DNA of 64,000 bases from NCBI GenBank assembly GCA_947650285.1, contig CANTFL010001448.1:359573-423572 (forward strand), written 5' to 3'. Shown piece by piece: positions 10,130-23,531 of this stretch. The DNA comes from Hyaloperonospora brassicae. Its lineage: Eukaryota; Oomycota; Peronosporomycetes; Peronosporales; Peronosporaceae. How positions within the stretch are numbered: the first letter of the stretch is position 1; each line of letters begins with the position of its first letter. The position numbers and the translations under genes were made by a program. The notes beneath the pieces were generated by a model. The model ran no database searches. It was not told the DNA's origin and saw nothing but the letters and a program-made list of their open reading frames with translations.

Positions 10130-11643
10130 AATACGACACCGTCGAACATGGAGTTGAACATCATTGTCAGGCGGCTGCTGGCAATTATTGCATCTGCCTT
10201 TGTTTTTAGCACGTTGCTGAGCATCGCTGCCTTTTCACTGCCACTTGGCGCAATGCTGGCCTACAGTTTCGACGAACCTGCGAGTCTGAATCTACTGCTG
10301 TAGCTTTTCCTTGAGGTGAACGAGACACCCGCGCACGTGGCGCACTACATCCTCCGCTTCACAATCGTTGCCATATTTAGTTTGCTTGCTGGCTTGCTAG
10401 CTATCTCATTGGACGAGTCGGTCGCAGTCCAGCCTCTGAAGTTGGTTCTGATCGTGGTGACCACTCTGGTTGTGACCGGGCTCATCCATATGCTCGTGAT
10501 TGTGCCTGCACTCTTCCTGATCATTACACGCCGGAACTCGTTCTCCTTCATGCTCCAGATGCTTCATGTGCGCGTGTATACCATGGGCTGTTCGTCGTCA
10601 ATGGCGACAATGCCGCTGATTCTCCAGTGCATGTAACCGTCCCGTGAAGGTGCAAACTTGATCATGCGCTTTGTCATGTCAGTGAGCATATCGCTTCACA
10701 TGCTCGGCATCTCTATCTACCTAGCTATGCCGGCGCACTATACGACGGATGTAGCTGGTGTCGATCACGCCAGTCCGTTTCGACGAAGTTGGTGCGTTTA
10801 TCGGCGTCTTGTTCGTCATTAGTAAACTATTAGTCATGTCTGCCTTTTTTAAAGAAGTCCAGAAGCCGGCAGAACCTACGATCAATCATTGTCACTTATC
10901 CTACATCAAAATCGCACATCGCTCCGGGTGGTGCCGTTGGTATCCATTTTTATTGCCTATCAGCAGAGGGCGACTCTTTGCATCATTATTTTTGCAACTT
11001 TTATTGAACCGCGGTCAGATGTATCCATAACTATCCAACCTATTTGATTTTGAGCGTAACCCCATCCGTAGACATAGCAATTTCTCGCAGTATTGCCAGA
11101 TGCTGATTCACCCCTTCTACAAATACATTTATTCTCGAGGACATACTTTGAAACTTTACGAAAGGATTTCTCAATACTTTGAGGCCTAAATTTGTCAATA
11201 TCGACACCCGAATACATCCTAGTCTGCGTTTATACCACGCCCTGACGATATCGATGTCCATAAACGATGTCTAACAGCATTGATCACTTCGCCGATCGTA
11301 TCTGGCTATCGATCGTTCATTTCCTTCCTCGTATCCACAATGAAACATACGACTGATATTGGCCATCGTAGAGCTTTACCATTTGTACGATCTCCTTCGG
11401 TCATTCTTTCCTCATCAGATCGCGAGGTGGCTTCCTCCGGTTGTTAAACGTTACCTCAGCTTATTTCCCCATACGAGTTATAACCTTCGTCGTTGTGTGA
11501 CATGATGAGCTAATTATATGTGGGTAGCCTCTTCTTCCGGCAATTCTTCCTTTCGGTTAGCGATTTTTTCAAATACCAGGGTCTATTTATTATTGTAACG
11601 ACGCGGTCCTACTGAGACAAATCCGGGCAATCTTGATCTTTAT
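10130..11643. repeat. Right arm of the ~1.5 kb inverted repeat
   Basis: Reverse complement of 1-1514. It starts immediately after the LTR. The sequence after 11643 has no counterpart in the window because the left arm reaches the window edge. Confidence 0.9.
10148..10770 (+). pseudogene. Degenerate EAAT/SDF-family symporter relic, right copy
   Basis: An ATG at 10148 opens a short membrane segment (IVRRLLAIIASAFVFSTLL) that stops near 10303. The main piece 10316-10636 carries LVVTGLIHMLVIVPALFLI, ITRRNSFSF and GCSSSMATMPL, the order found in sodium:dicarboxylate symporters. After the stop at 10636 the RFVMSVSISLHM block follows without an NMDGT motif. The N-terminal part is missing because the LTR sits at 10129. 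It shares all disablements with the left copy, so the gene was dead before duplication. Confidence 0.7.
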
Positions 11644-14600
11644 TCGCAGTAATCCACAACCCCACTGCTGGATCGTGATCCAGAATTGCCTCTCTATCGC
11701 TGAGAATATTAATAGTGGGTACTTGACTCGACTCGGTCTTGCAGTCACAGCCAGGATCCATTTGACGTCCCGTCTTACCCAAAGATCCACGTTGGGGGGC
11801 CCTACACCGATCATTGCGTCAGTTGTATCACCAACCGGGATCACAACATGCTAATCTCTCGCGGTGCTCGCTTGCATAGTAGATTCGTATAGTATCTTCG
11901 TATTGCTGGTCAAATCAGGACTATGTGGGGGTAGACAGAGCGTTCCATCTTCTGTCGTTAAACGTATGCCGGTTACTACCATATAATCCATGCCCACGAT
12001 CGCCGCTTGATTCGCTTTATCACCCGCCTAAGCATCAAAGTAATGGTATGGCGTTCGTTAAATGTAATCTTGATCCGAATGTAACCTACAGTATGCGTAT
12101 GGTCTTGCTAGTTCTCCCACATTCATTCATCTATTTGGCTCTAGTCCACGGCATTGACTATATAAAGAGAAAGGGAGAGTCGAAATATTAAAACGCAGCG
12201 CTCTCAGCAAAAATGCAGTGCTCTCAGCAAAAATGAAGACCTCTCTTCATTCATTTTTAACATTTCTGTAGCTTAACTAATCTGTGAGGTGTATAAGAAT
12301 CGTAGCATCCGCGCAATTTTTTTAGTTTAAACTCGATATCCACTTACGCGTGGGATCGGGAATAGTTCCTACCCTATCGAAACTTGATATTGGTCGCACA
12401 ATATTTGAACTTTGACATGCCTTTATCGGATTACTTATCGTTTCAAACCCCTGGTCCGTCGCTATTATCTCAACATCTGCATAAATCCATATCCTCTATA
12501 GGTCGGCTCATACCAGACCCATCATGGCAGCGTCATAAAACATCATTATCTTAGCCTTCAAAGGAAGCATATCTGCGTGTTTGGTCGGCATACGCTACTT
12601 GCGGATCAGAAATTAGAATGCTTCCATCGGACAATTTCTACTTTTATAAATCTCTATCTAATAAGCACAAGAGCAAATGCAATTGCCTGAAAGCTGTCCC
12701 TTTCTCCCAAACTTCGTACGCGCCAGTTCCCTTTAACAACCGCAATTGTTATTTTCTATGATCTGCAATGGATGAAGGCATTTTTTGCTAGTACTCGGTC
12801 TAGACTCTCGTCATATTATTAATGAACATACGAGGTGTGTTGATCAATCATCCTTTTAACTCTTTTTAACTTTGTGGCCACACACTACATCTTTTCATTT
12901 CAATATATGTTCCACTTCAGTCCGAGTTCAATCCGTGCCACCATTTTTAACGCGGATATCTCGTACGACACGAGCCATTTTCGAAGGTATCTGAAAAATC
13001 TAAATGCAAACGCTGTCGATTTTTTACCATATCCTTCGACCTTTATATATTCATCCGTTGGTAGCCGCTCTATGTCTTCAGCATCTCAATACTGGAGCAC
13101 CACTAATCTTTTATTTAGATTGCACTTGTCTGAAGTCTCGATAAAAAGTCCAACATACTCCGCTGGATTGCAGCCAATACATCCATTATCAGAATATTCG
13201 CTCGTATCGCCTCCTCCGTCGATACACATTTACATGTGGACTTTTCTCTCGATTGATTCTTTGCATGATGAAATTGTCTTCCAAGAGACACAACATATCC
13301 TTCATACTCGATTAAGAAACCGTTAGGCAAAAAAATTTCGCGAGTGACAAGTGGATTGCCACTCGCGAAAAATCTGAGCTAACTAGGAAAGTTCTGGGCT
13401 TACAGATTAAGTATATCACCTAAACAATACCCTTTCGGGATCTGAAGCTTCTTTACGTACTAATGTCAATATAACCTTGCTATTCCGATCCCGGTATTAT
13501 ACTTGTCCTGTCCTCGAAGTTTCTAAAAAATAAGCTATTGCTGACATCCAAATTCGGTACATGTGCGAATTTTATAGCGGTCGTCTTGAGCACTCAATTA
13601 AGTCATCACTTCTTCCATCGTGATGTTGTCAGTGGTTGGTACGACTATGAAGCGATCCACCAATTACATTTTCACATCCGGGCCACAAATTTCTAGCGAT
13701 TTCGTGGTGATCCTCTATCTTCTTCCGGTCCACCGCGAAATTGCCGTTCATCGTCTTCGTATTTCTGCATGGCCGCCTCATATGTATATTTATGAGCCTG
13801 ATCTTGTCAAATACGTTCTCTGATGTACATGTACGTGCGGTGATCGCTCTTTGATGCTCACAGGTTTTATATCTCCGCGTATGAGCGCTGCATCAGACTT
13901 CCCGAGCGAACCTTATTGGGTGTTGATCTAATCCTATTGTTAGGTTGCACTTCAGATTACGCGAAAGCGTGCTGAGGAGATCTAGCATAAGGCCCTATGA
14001 AATCATTCAAATCTGCCTAGTCTCCTAATTCGCAGAATCGTAGTTGACCGTGAAAGGAAATTATGCAAAAGCGACCGTGCCGCACAATCGCTTGGTCCAG
14101 GTCGCACTCCAGCAGTATCTGAGCGTTAAAAGCTGATCCGGCAGACTTGCGCCTTTTTTTATTTCAGAAGCCGACAAATCGCTTCCAGCTAATTCTGCAA
14201 GGTACAGTATCATTTCTCATAACAAGAAAATTGTTGTAGGGATTCCAACTGTACCTTTAAACGGTATGAGAATTTTGCCTTCCGACTCATCAAAACAAAT
14301 CTCCTGACTACAAATCTCAATATAAACGTCATGCAAGTAGGTTCAATTGACCGCGTTCCGTTATCGTGCCGCAATTATAAAAAAACTTTATTTTAAATAT
14401 TATGATCCAATCTTGTCGTCTTTATCTTCACTCGCGAAGTTTCTAAGTCATTTCTCCATCGAGTTCGCCTGAGTGGTGGCAAATACATACACATTCCTTG
14501 GTTTTTACTGGCAGATTCGGATTCAGGAAATCATGCCCGATAACACAGTTCTCTCTGGTACCTTATTGAACCTCTTAAATGAGTCGAGGTTTTTCTTGTA

Positions 14601-15427
14601 TGTCGAGCGATCGATCCTTATAAAAAATTTCTTGTCATTTTAGCCCTGCTCAAAACTACGTTAAGATAAAAAGTGCTTAGCGTCTGGCGTCTGCGGCGAT
14701 CCCTCTCTTGGTGATGCTTCCGTCCCAGGTCACTTTTGATCTCGTCATCTTTCCCAAGGGACTCACGATGAGATCCCGAGTCACTAGAAGATCCGAGCAC
14801 GCGTATATTTGTTGTGGGATGTGATTCTCAAAACTGTTGATGCAATCCCGACTCTACACTGTCTCGCAGACTACTAAAGATTGGAGGAGGTACTCCGTTT
14901 CCGTCTCATGATCTTGTGATGTATCTTACCGTTTGTCTGCGTCCGATAGCATTTGTGGTGGTGGGAGCTCTTGAAATCTGTCCAAAACTCTAGGCGTGGC
15001 ATTTTGATAGCGCGATCGCTATTTTCTGACGTCGAGAGCTACAACAATCCATCCCGGAAGAAAAACAGCGCGTTTATATTTCTAATAAATGTTAGCCAGC
15101 CAAAATATACATCCAAACTTCGGCTATGCCTGTCTGTGTCTGAGGACTAGATGCCGCGTGTCGCCCATTCACGAAAATAACACACTCGTACTATGGAATT
15201 TACTTCAGGTTTATCAACAGCTAGGCCTTAGATTGCAAGTTGCAATCGTGATCGCAGAGTGTGGTCCACACAAATAATGTGGTACACGTAAAAGTTTTGC
15301 ATTTCATTTTCGCCATCGACAGGGCTCCTACGCCGATCTCCATTCATCTTCCTTTACACTTCTTCTTTCCCCCCAGATATTCCGACATATTATATCTCTT
15401 TGAAGGTGATCATATCTTATAACAAAT
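11644..15427. other. AT-rich region without supported genes
   Basis: Only short frames occur, none resembling a known protein. Visible items: a 20-bp tandem duplication at 12195-12234 (gcag[c/t]gctctcagcaaaaat twice), and an 11-bp hairpin at 13336-13346/13360-13370, read on the minus strand as a stem followed by a T run. A phrase ggaggtactccgtttcc near 14885 recurs near 36685. It is probably old transposon debris. Confidence 0.5.
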
Positions 15428-15879
15428 TATGGAACGGGGCCCAGATAGTTACACTCTGACAACATTGCGTAGCAAGCCTACACTGAATACAGCAAAAGCT
15501 TGTGCCTTGTTTCATAGCGTACACAGTACGCTAGAGGAAGTCTTTCGACTAATCGACAAGGCTTAGTACAAGAAAAGGACACCGGTATCAATATATATTA
15601 CGTCTATATGTGTCTTTTCTTGTTAGTCCTGTCTTGACTATGGTATAATAACGATATGTATAGAAGCGCCTACCCATTTACCATTGTGCGCGCCTGGCAG
15701 CGATTGGTGGTTTGATAAGATAGATAGATGGCTATATCGATCGATGAGTGGACCCTCGGTTCATGCAACATTATCACCGAGCTCAGTGATATTGTAATGA
15801 TAATATTAGACTTAACAAAATCAATTCTCATTATTGTTGTAAATGGTGATAACATGTGACAGGCTCTCCCCATTATACA
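15428..15879. repeat. Decayed solo LTR related to elements 1 and 3
   Basis: From about 15662 the sequence follows the second half of the 63062-63498 LTR block by block: gtgcgcgcctggcagcgatt, a ggtggtttgat block, gagtggaccctcggt, a gatattgtaatgataatatt block, and an end ...ctccccattataca. The 5' part (aacggggccc near 15431) is only loosely similar. No internal element sequence is attached. The hairpins present in the young LTRs are largely broken here. The left boundary is approximate. Confidence 0.6.
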
Positions 15880-17234
15880 TTTTGTGATCAAAATGCCTTT
15901 CTTCTATACTTGCACGTATTATTTCCTCGAAAATCGCGATCTGGTGCACTCTCTGCGAGCACGACATGTGGACATAATGTGCGGGGTGAATCTCTTATAA
16001 TTTTTTTCCACTGTAGTGTTGCAATTCGTCTTGAACCTGGATAGTCACATTTATAATATTTACCGATATTTAAAGCAGCGATCGCCAAACTCACGTCCCA
16101 GCTCGTGTCCGTCAACCAGCGTCATTTCAAAATTAAATGGAACGCAAGACCCACGCTGATTCAACATTACACGCAACTACCGAAAATTACTCGCAACTAC
16201 TTTTCCCCAATTGAATACTATCTGAAGTTATAAAGCCAAAGCTTGAGGTCTGACTACGCCTATCTACACGCTAGGATTGGTCGCCAAGTGACGCCTTACC
16301 GTAATCATCTTCCCCTTCGAATTATTTATCTCTTACACCAAGTGAAATTCATCGCGACCGAAACCTGATCGCGATCAGCCAATCGTTATTACAATCTTGA
16401 TACGGCCCAAACACGGAACCTTGATCAGAACCCCATTATCAATGGGATGTCAAATCGCGATCAGGGTGTGATTCTCATATTAATACGACATCGAATTGCG
16501 ACTTCCGATTCGTGAACAGCAATCGTGGTCGTGGTGGGTGCACCACATAAATATGTAACTTACCCAAACGATATATGACCTTAATTTCTTTTTTTGTCGC
16601 GACCAGGTTCAGGCACATTATTCTTAACGCCAGTCTTCCCTTTCATTTGTGACTTTAACCCACATATTTTGACAAACTCCGAATCACTAGATCTCTCCCA
16701 TTGAAGTTTCTACTTTTATTTATCAACGATTCTTCACTGTCGATCAAACCCATACAAGATCGCGATACTTTATCGGACGGCGATTACGCATCGGCCGATC
16801 GCGATTTCGGGTAGTGATCAACGAGGGCAATCCCTATATATATCATATCAATATGAAGTATTAGGATTCAACATAGTCTATGGACGATAGGGATCCCCGC
16901 TATTTGAATAACGGGTTCGAAATTTATTATTCCAGGTTTTGATCTACCAGACAAATTAAAACGCAGACTCAACCGAAAATCGCGGTATGCGTTTCATATT
17001 TTCCTAACAAGCTCTTCAACAAAGTCGCTCTTCTTGATGAGCGGGTAGACCATCGTAACTTCTCTTCACCATTACAAACAATACAACTTAGTCGCTTCTG
17101 ACTTGAATCTCAGAGGGCTCAGTCCTAATACATCTGACCACACACATAAGTCTTGACAAAGACTGGACCTTGCTCACTCTTGTACTCGATGCTGTTGAGA
17201 TATCCTCAAACTTGCTTGTCCGCCTAGCGTATGT
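15880..17234. other. Gene-free repeat-derived DNA
   Basis: No coding sequence can be supported. Scattered copies of a gatcgcgatcag-like motif occur at 16360-16380, 16450-16470 and 16750-16800; the same motif is clustered at 37319-37560. Confidence 0.45.
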
Positions 17235-17768
17235 TGTAACGCGTTTACACGTCGACTGGTAGTCGACCATAGGTGTGGTGCCCACAAGGGATGGGATCCC
17301 CTTTAAAGTAATATTAGAACTTAATTATCAATTGTTGAAGATTGATGTCTGTCAATTTTTGATTACGAGATCTTTAGATAGGTTCATTTAGGACATAAGC
17401 GAGTAGGTTAATTACTTTGTTCTCCGGTGTTCTTTTAGGTTAAAAGAAGAAATAAAGTTCAGTTCCCATTTTGATACGATAGACACGTGCCTCTCTGAGT
17501 CGTCTTGCGATCATTGGAGGAGACTAGCAACGCCTTGTTAAGGCAGCTACTCCTTGTGCACTCAGTGCGTTTGATTCTCTGAATCGTTTGGTCCCCCTGG
17601 AACAGGGACCGTAAGCTCTCTGAGCTTGTTGACTCTTTGAGTCGGATTCTATGAACCAAACCTTAGCTCTCGGAGCTGTTGACTCTCGGAGACGGGTTCT
17701 TTAAACCAAAGTTGCTCGTTGAGCGTTAAGTCTTCCTCTGACTTGAGGAGCTGTGTAGCTCCGCTACA
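17235..17768 (+). repeat. Solo LTR A of the element-2 family, with 5-bp TSD
   Basis: 534 bp, starts tgtaac and ends ccgctaca. It is flanked on both sides by TATGT (17230-17234 and 17769-17773), a perfect 5-bp target-site duplication. It is therefore a complete solo LTR left by recombination of a full element. It is the ancestral left end of the tandem array. Confidence 0.88.
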
Positions 17769-20119
17769 TATGTCGCACACGAAACACCGGTTCACGCACT
17801 CGCCATTGATTTGGACTCTTAATAAATTCTTAACCGTAGAGCAAGATGCACTCCCGATAGGAATATCCGCTTCTTTTCTTAACGATCGAGGTACATTTCA
17901 CTCGCTATTTGTCTCTATCATTAGCCTCAATCCGTTTCCGCGCATTGAACCCGCCGCGAATATCTACCCGCTTTTTGTTCATTGCCAAAGATCTTAACTA
18001 TCATACCGCGGGCTGTCGCTGCCGTTAGCGAAAACAGATTATTGCTGAGGTCCTGCTCTTGTAGCGCGTTTCTAGCCGTGCGAAACCCAAATGATAATAT
18101 TTCGAACCCGAAACACCAATGTGTCTTGTCCGAGTGCATTTAAATGCGAATTGATCATTGGTCTTAGCACGTTACGTCCCAGAGTTTAGACATAAGCGCG
18201 GTGTCGTTGTTTGAAATCATAACATGCTTAAGATCAGGAAGATGGAAATGGTGGGAAAATGGTGGAGAAAGGAGTAAAGCCAAAAGTAAGTTATAGGTTT
18301 GTGTTTGTTTTATCCTTTCGGTACCATAATTCATTCTTCCCAACAGCTTCCTATATGTAGATCCCTCGTTACATCCCACGTCGCACTCCCTTTCTCTTTA
18401 TACTTCTTTCCCTTTTCTATGTAGAGTTTAGTCAAAAATGTGGGGGACGTCACTGCCTGGTAGGTCAGAGCTGAAACCGAAAGACCAGAATCGAACATAT
18501 TACTATAAGCCTGCCGGTGTCAAACCGATGACCTACAGATTATTAAAGACATTCTTTTCACTTAATCTACCTTTTCGTAGCAAATGTAAACTACAACTTG
18601 TATCTTCCGATCTCAAATACGTCGTACTCTGGCACAGACACTCACACACCCTTACGCGCATGCGTACATGAGAATCACGCTACGGCGATATGCACGATCC
18701 GCATCACCATCTATCAAAGCAATGATTCCCATGTACCCGATGAGTGCTTATGATGCGCGTCGATATGTACGAATTGCTCGTCGAGTCTTACGAAAAAAGC
18801 GTTGGCCAATTAATTGCTGTACTTTATAGGAGGAGGCTAGTCATGGGACTAGGCGCTCGGTCGAAGTTCGTCGGTCTCAGGCTTGGGAGGTTGAATTACC
18901 CCAGCAGTGCATCTGAGACCCTTCAGGCTAACAATAGTGAAGATATACGTGGTAACATTAGTACTTGTTGCTCCGTAGATATAAATGTCAGTGTTGTATC
19001 GGCACTAACACCCTAACGTTGATCAGGCTTCTGACACAGATTATTAGCTGATCTACCAAGGTCGACAAAATATGACGCCTCGCCTGACGAGGGCACTACC
19101 GCAAGCGCAGAGATGCGCGAAAAATCATATTATGGGTGTCTTACAAGCTCCCAATTACGCAGGATAGGTGCGTTTAATATATATATACAATATATATATA
19201 TATATATATGACAAAATCTCGCGCGACCGTCCGGATCCTATTTGACACAATTTTACCATCTCAAATCTACAAAATAAACTCATAGATTACTAGGTTTAAA
19301 TGGATTGACATGAACAATTGTTCGCCTACGAATTGCTTGCGTTTGCGTTTTCGACGTCAAAAACAGCAGTTGAGTCATCGCCATCATTCCGTGTGATCGA
19401 TTGCGATTGCTTTATCTTGACTTGTTTCGGCAAGAATGTCTCTTGAAGCTGAACAGGATGTCATCGTATCGTGATGCTGGTCCGCATTCTGTAATAAGTT
19501 CCAGGATTCCGCTACGAGCGAGCAACTTGTTTAGCCTAAACCCGCCTACGAAAGTGCGTCAATAGGCGATTAAACGGAAACCCACATGCTGATTGTTATC
19601 GCGGATAAGACCATGTCACTTGGAGATCATCGATGGGACGACGAAACGGGTCCGACACGTCCATTTCACCTGGTCCGAATACTAGCAATATATTGAAGGA
19701 ATTCAATAAGCACTAGATCCACGTTATCCCGGTCTGAGCTTTACTCTGCGAGTCAACACCTCATCCTGCGCAACGTACTTTACCAGAAAATGCTACTAAA
19801 AGTATTAAGTAGAGCACAAGTCGGGTAGATCATCATTGCAATTCTTCGCCCAATTACTTTCCGCAACAAGTCGAAATGCTAGAGTGCACAGACGAAGCTG
19901 TTATGCGCCCGACATATTTAATCAATATTGCTGCCCGAAGCTTGCGCAGGGCTTTTTGTCAAAAGATCATCTATAAACGGCATGGCATACTACACGTCGC
20001 CCTTCAGTGCATTTCCTTCTTTTATTCGTTAAACATTATAAATGAAGCGCCATTCTATATCGGTATTGTTGCAGCCCTGATGCCTATGGTAGCTGCGAGA
20101 AAAAAAGTTATGCATCTAC

Positions 20120-20650
20120 TGTTTCAGGGTTACACGTCGACTGATAGTCGACAATAAGTGTGGTGCCCACAAGGGATGGGATCCCCTTTAAAGTAATATT
20201 AAAACACAAGTATCAATTGTTGAAGACTGATGTCTGTCAACCATTGATTACGAGATCTTTAGATAGGTTTGTTTAGGACATTAGCGAGTAGGTTAATTAC
20301 TTTGTTCTCCGGTGTTCTTTTAGGTTGAAAGAAGAAATAAAGTTCAGTTCCCATTTTGATACGATAGACACGTGCCTCTCTGAGGCGTCTTGCGATCGTA
20401 AGGAAGTAGCAACGCCTTGTTAAGGCAGCTACTCCTTGTGCACTCAGTGCGTTTGATTCTCTGAATTGGTTGGTCCCCCTGGAACAGGGACCGTAAGCTC
20501 TCTGAGCTTGTTGACTCTTTGAGTCGGATTCTATGAACCAAACCTTAGCTCTCGGAGCTGTTGACTCTCGGAGACGGGTTCTTTAAACCAAAGTTGCTCG
20601 TTGAGCGTTAAGTCTTCCTCTGACTTGAGGAGCTGTGTAGCTCCGCTATA
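20120..20650 (+). repeat. LTR B (chimeric)
   Basis: 531 bp. The 5' part matches LTR D (tgtttcaggg start, gatcgtaaggaagtag, gaattggttgg). The 3' end matches LTR A (gacttgagg...gtagctccgct, then tatgt). Confidence 0.88.
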
Positions 20651-22058
20651 TATGTCGCACACGAAACACCGGTTCACGCACTCGCCATTGATTTGGACTC
20701 TTAATAAATTCTTAACCGTAGAGCAAGATGCACTCCCGATAGGAATATCCGCTTCTTTTCTTAACGATCGAGGTACATTTCACTCGCTATTTGTCTCTAT
20801 CATTAGCCTCAATCCGTTTCCGCGCATTGAACCCGCCGCGAATATCTACCCGCTTTTTGTTCATTGCCAAAGATCTTAACTATCATACCGCGGGCTGTCG
20901 CTGCCGTTAGCGAAAACAGATTATTGCTGAGGTCCTGCTCTTGTAGCGCGTTTCTAGCCGTGCGAAACCCAAATGATATTATTTCGAACCCGAAACACCA
21001 ATGTGTCTTGTCCGAGTGCATTTAAATGCGAATTGATCATTGGTCTTAGCACGTTGCGTCCCAGAGTTTAGACATAAGCGCGGTGTCGTTGTTTGAAATC
21101 ATAACATGCTTAAGATCAGGAAGATGGAAATGGTGGGAAAATGGTGGAGAAAGGAGTAAAGCCAAAAGTAAGTTATAGGTTTGTGTTTGTTTTATCCTTT
21201 CGGTACCATAATTCATTCTTCCCAACAGCTTCCTATATGTAGATCCCTCGTTACATCCCACGTCGCACTCCCTTTCTCTTTATACTTCTTTCCCTTTTCT
21301 ATGTAGAGTTTAGTCAAAAATGTGGGGGACGTCACTGCCTGGTAGGTCAGAGCTGAAACCGAAAGACCAGAATCGAACATATTACTATAAGCCTGCCGGT
21401 GTCAAACCGATGACCTACAGATTATTAAAGACATGCTTTTCACTTAATCTACCTTTTCGTAGCAAATGTAAACTACAACTTGTATCTTCCGATCTCAAAT
21501 ACGTCGTACTCTGGCACAGACACTCACACACCCTTACGCGCATGCGTACATGAGAATCACGCTACGGCGATATGCACGATCCGCATCACCATCTATCAAA
21601 GCAATGATTCCCATGTACCCGATGAGTGCTTATGATGCGCGTCGATATGTACGAATTGCTCGTCGAGTCTTACGAAAAAAGCGTTGGCCAATTAATTGCT
21701 GTACTTTATAGGAGGAGGCTAGTCATGGGACTAGGCGCTCGGTCGAAGTTCGTCGGTCTCAGGCTTGGGAGGTTGAATTACCCCAGCAGTGCATCTGAGA
21801 CCCTTCAGGCTAACAATAGTGAAGATATACGTGGTAACATTAGTACTTGTTGCTCCGTAGATATAAATGTCAGTGTTGTATCGGCACTAACACCCTAACG
21901 TTGATCAGGCTTCTGACACAGATTATTAGCTGATCTACCAAGGTCGACAAAATATGACGCCTCGCCTGACGAGGGCACTACCGCAAGCGCAGAGATACGC
22001 GAAAAATCATATTATGGGTGTCTTACAAGCTCCCAATTACGCAGGATAGGTGCGTTTA

Positions 22059-22090
<32 letters not shown>

Positions 22091-23000
22091 GACAAAATCT
22101 CGCGCGACCGTCCGGATCCTATTTGACACAATTTTACCATCTCAAATATACAAAATAAACTCATAGATTACTAGGTTTAAATGGATTGACATGAACAATT
22201 GTTCGCCTACGAATTGCTTGCGTTTGCGTTTTCGACGTCAAAAACAGCAGTTGAGTCATCGCCATCATTCCGTGTGATCGATTGCGATTGCTTTATCTTG
22301 ACTTGTTTCGGCAAGAATGTCTCTTGAAGCTGAACAGGATGTCATCGTATCGTGATGCTGGTCCGCATTCTGTAATAAGTTCCAGGATTCCGCTACGAGC
22401 GAGCAACTTGTTTAGCCTAAACCCGCCTACGAAAGTGCGTCAATAGGCGATTAAACGGAAACCCACATGCTGATTGTTATCGCGGATAAGACCATGTCAC
22501 TTGGAGATCATCGATGGGACGACGAAACGGGTCCGACACGTCCATTTCACCTGGTCCGAATACTAGCAATATATTGAAGGAATTCAATAAGCACTAGATC
22601 CACGTTATCCCGGTCTGAGCTTTACTCTGCGAGTCAACACCTCATCCTGCGCAACGTACTTTACCAGAAAATGCTACTAAAAGTATTAAGTAGAGCACAA
22701 GTCGGGTAGATCATCATTGCAATTCTTCGCCCAATTACTTTCCGCAACAAGTCGAAATGCTAGAGTGCACAGACGAAGCTGTTATGCGCCCGACATATTT
22801 AATCAATATTGCTGCCCGAAGCTTGCGCAGGGCTTTTTGTCAAAAGATCATCTATAAACGGCATGGCATACTACATGTCGCCCTTCAGTGCATTTCCTTC
22901 TTTTATTCGTTAAACATTATAAATGAAGCGCCATTCTATATCGGTATTGTTGCAGCCCTGATGCCTATGGTAGCTGCGAGAAAAAAAGTTATGCATCTAC

Positions 23001-23531
23001 TGTTTCAGGGTTACACGTCGACTGATAGTCGACAATAAGTGTGGTGCCCACAAGGGATGGGATCCCCTTTAAAGTAATATTAAAACACAAGTATCAATTG
23101 TTGAAGACTGATGTCTGTCAACCATTGATTAAGAGATCTTTAGATAGGTTTGTTTAGGACATTAGCGAGTAGGTTAATTACTTTGTTCTCCGGTGTTCTT
23201 TTAGGTTAAAAGAAGAAATAAAGTTCAGTTCCCATTTTGATACGATAGACACGTGCCTCTCTGAGGCGTCTTGCGATCGTAAGGAAGTAGCAACGCCTTG
23301 TTAAGGCAGCTACTCCTTGTGCACTCAGTGCGTTTGATTCTCTGAATTGGTTGGTCCCCCTGGAACAGGGACCGTAAGCTCTCTGAGCTTGTTGACTCTT
23401 TGAGTCGGATTCTATGAACCAAACCTTAGCTCTCGGAGCTGTTGACTCTCGGAGACGGGTTCTTTAAACCAAAGTTGCTCGTTGAGCGTTAAGTCTTCCT
23501 CTGACTTGAGGAGCTGTGTAGCTCCGCTATA
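23001..23531 (+). repeat. LTR C (chimeric)
   Basis: 531 bp, same A/D mosaic as LTR B. It marks the third unit of the array. Confidence 0.88.
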
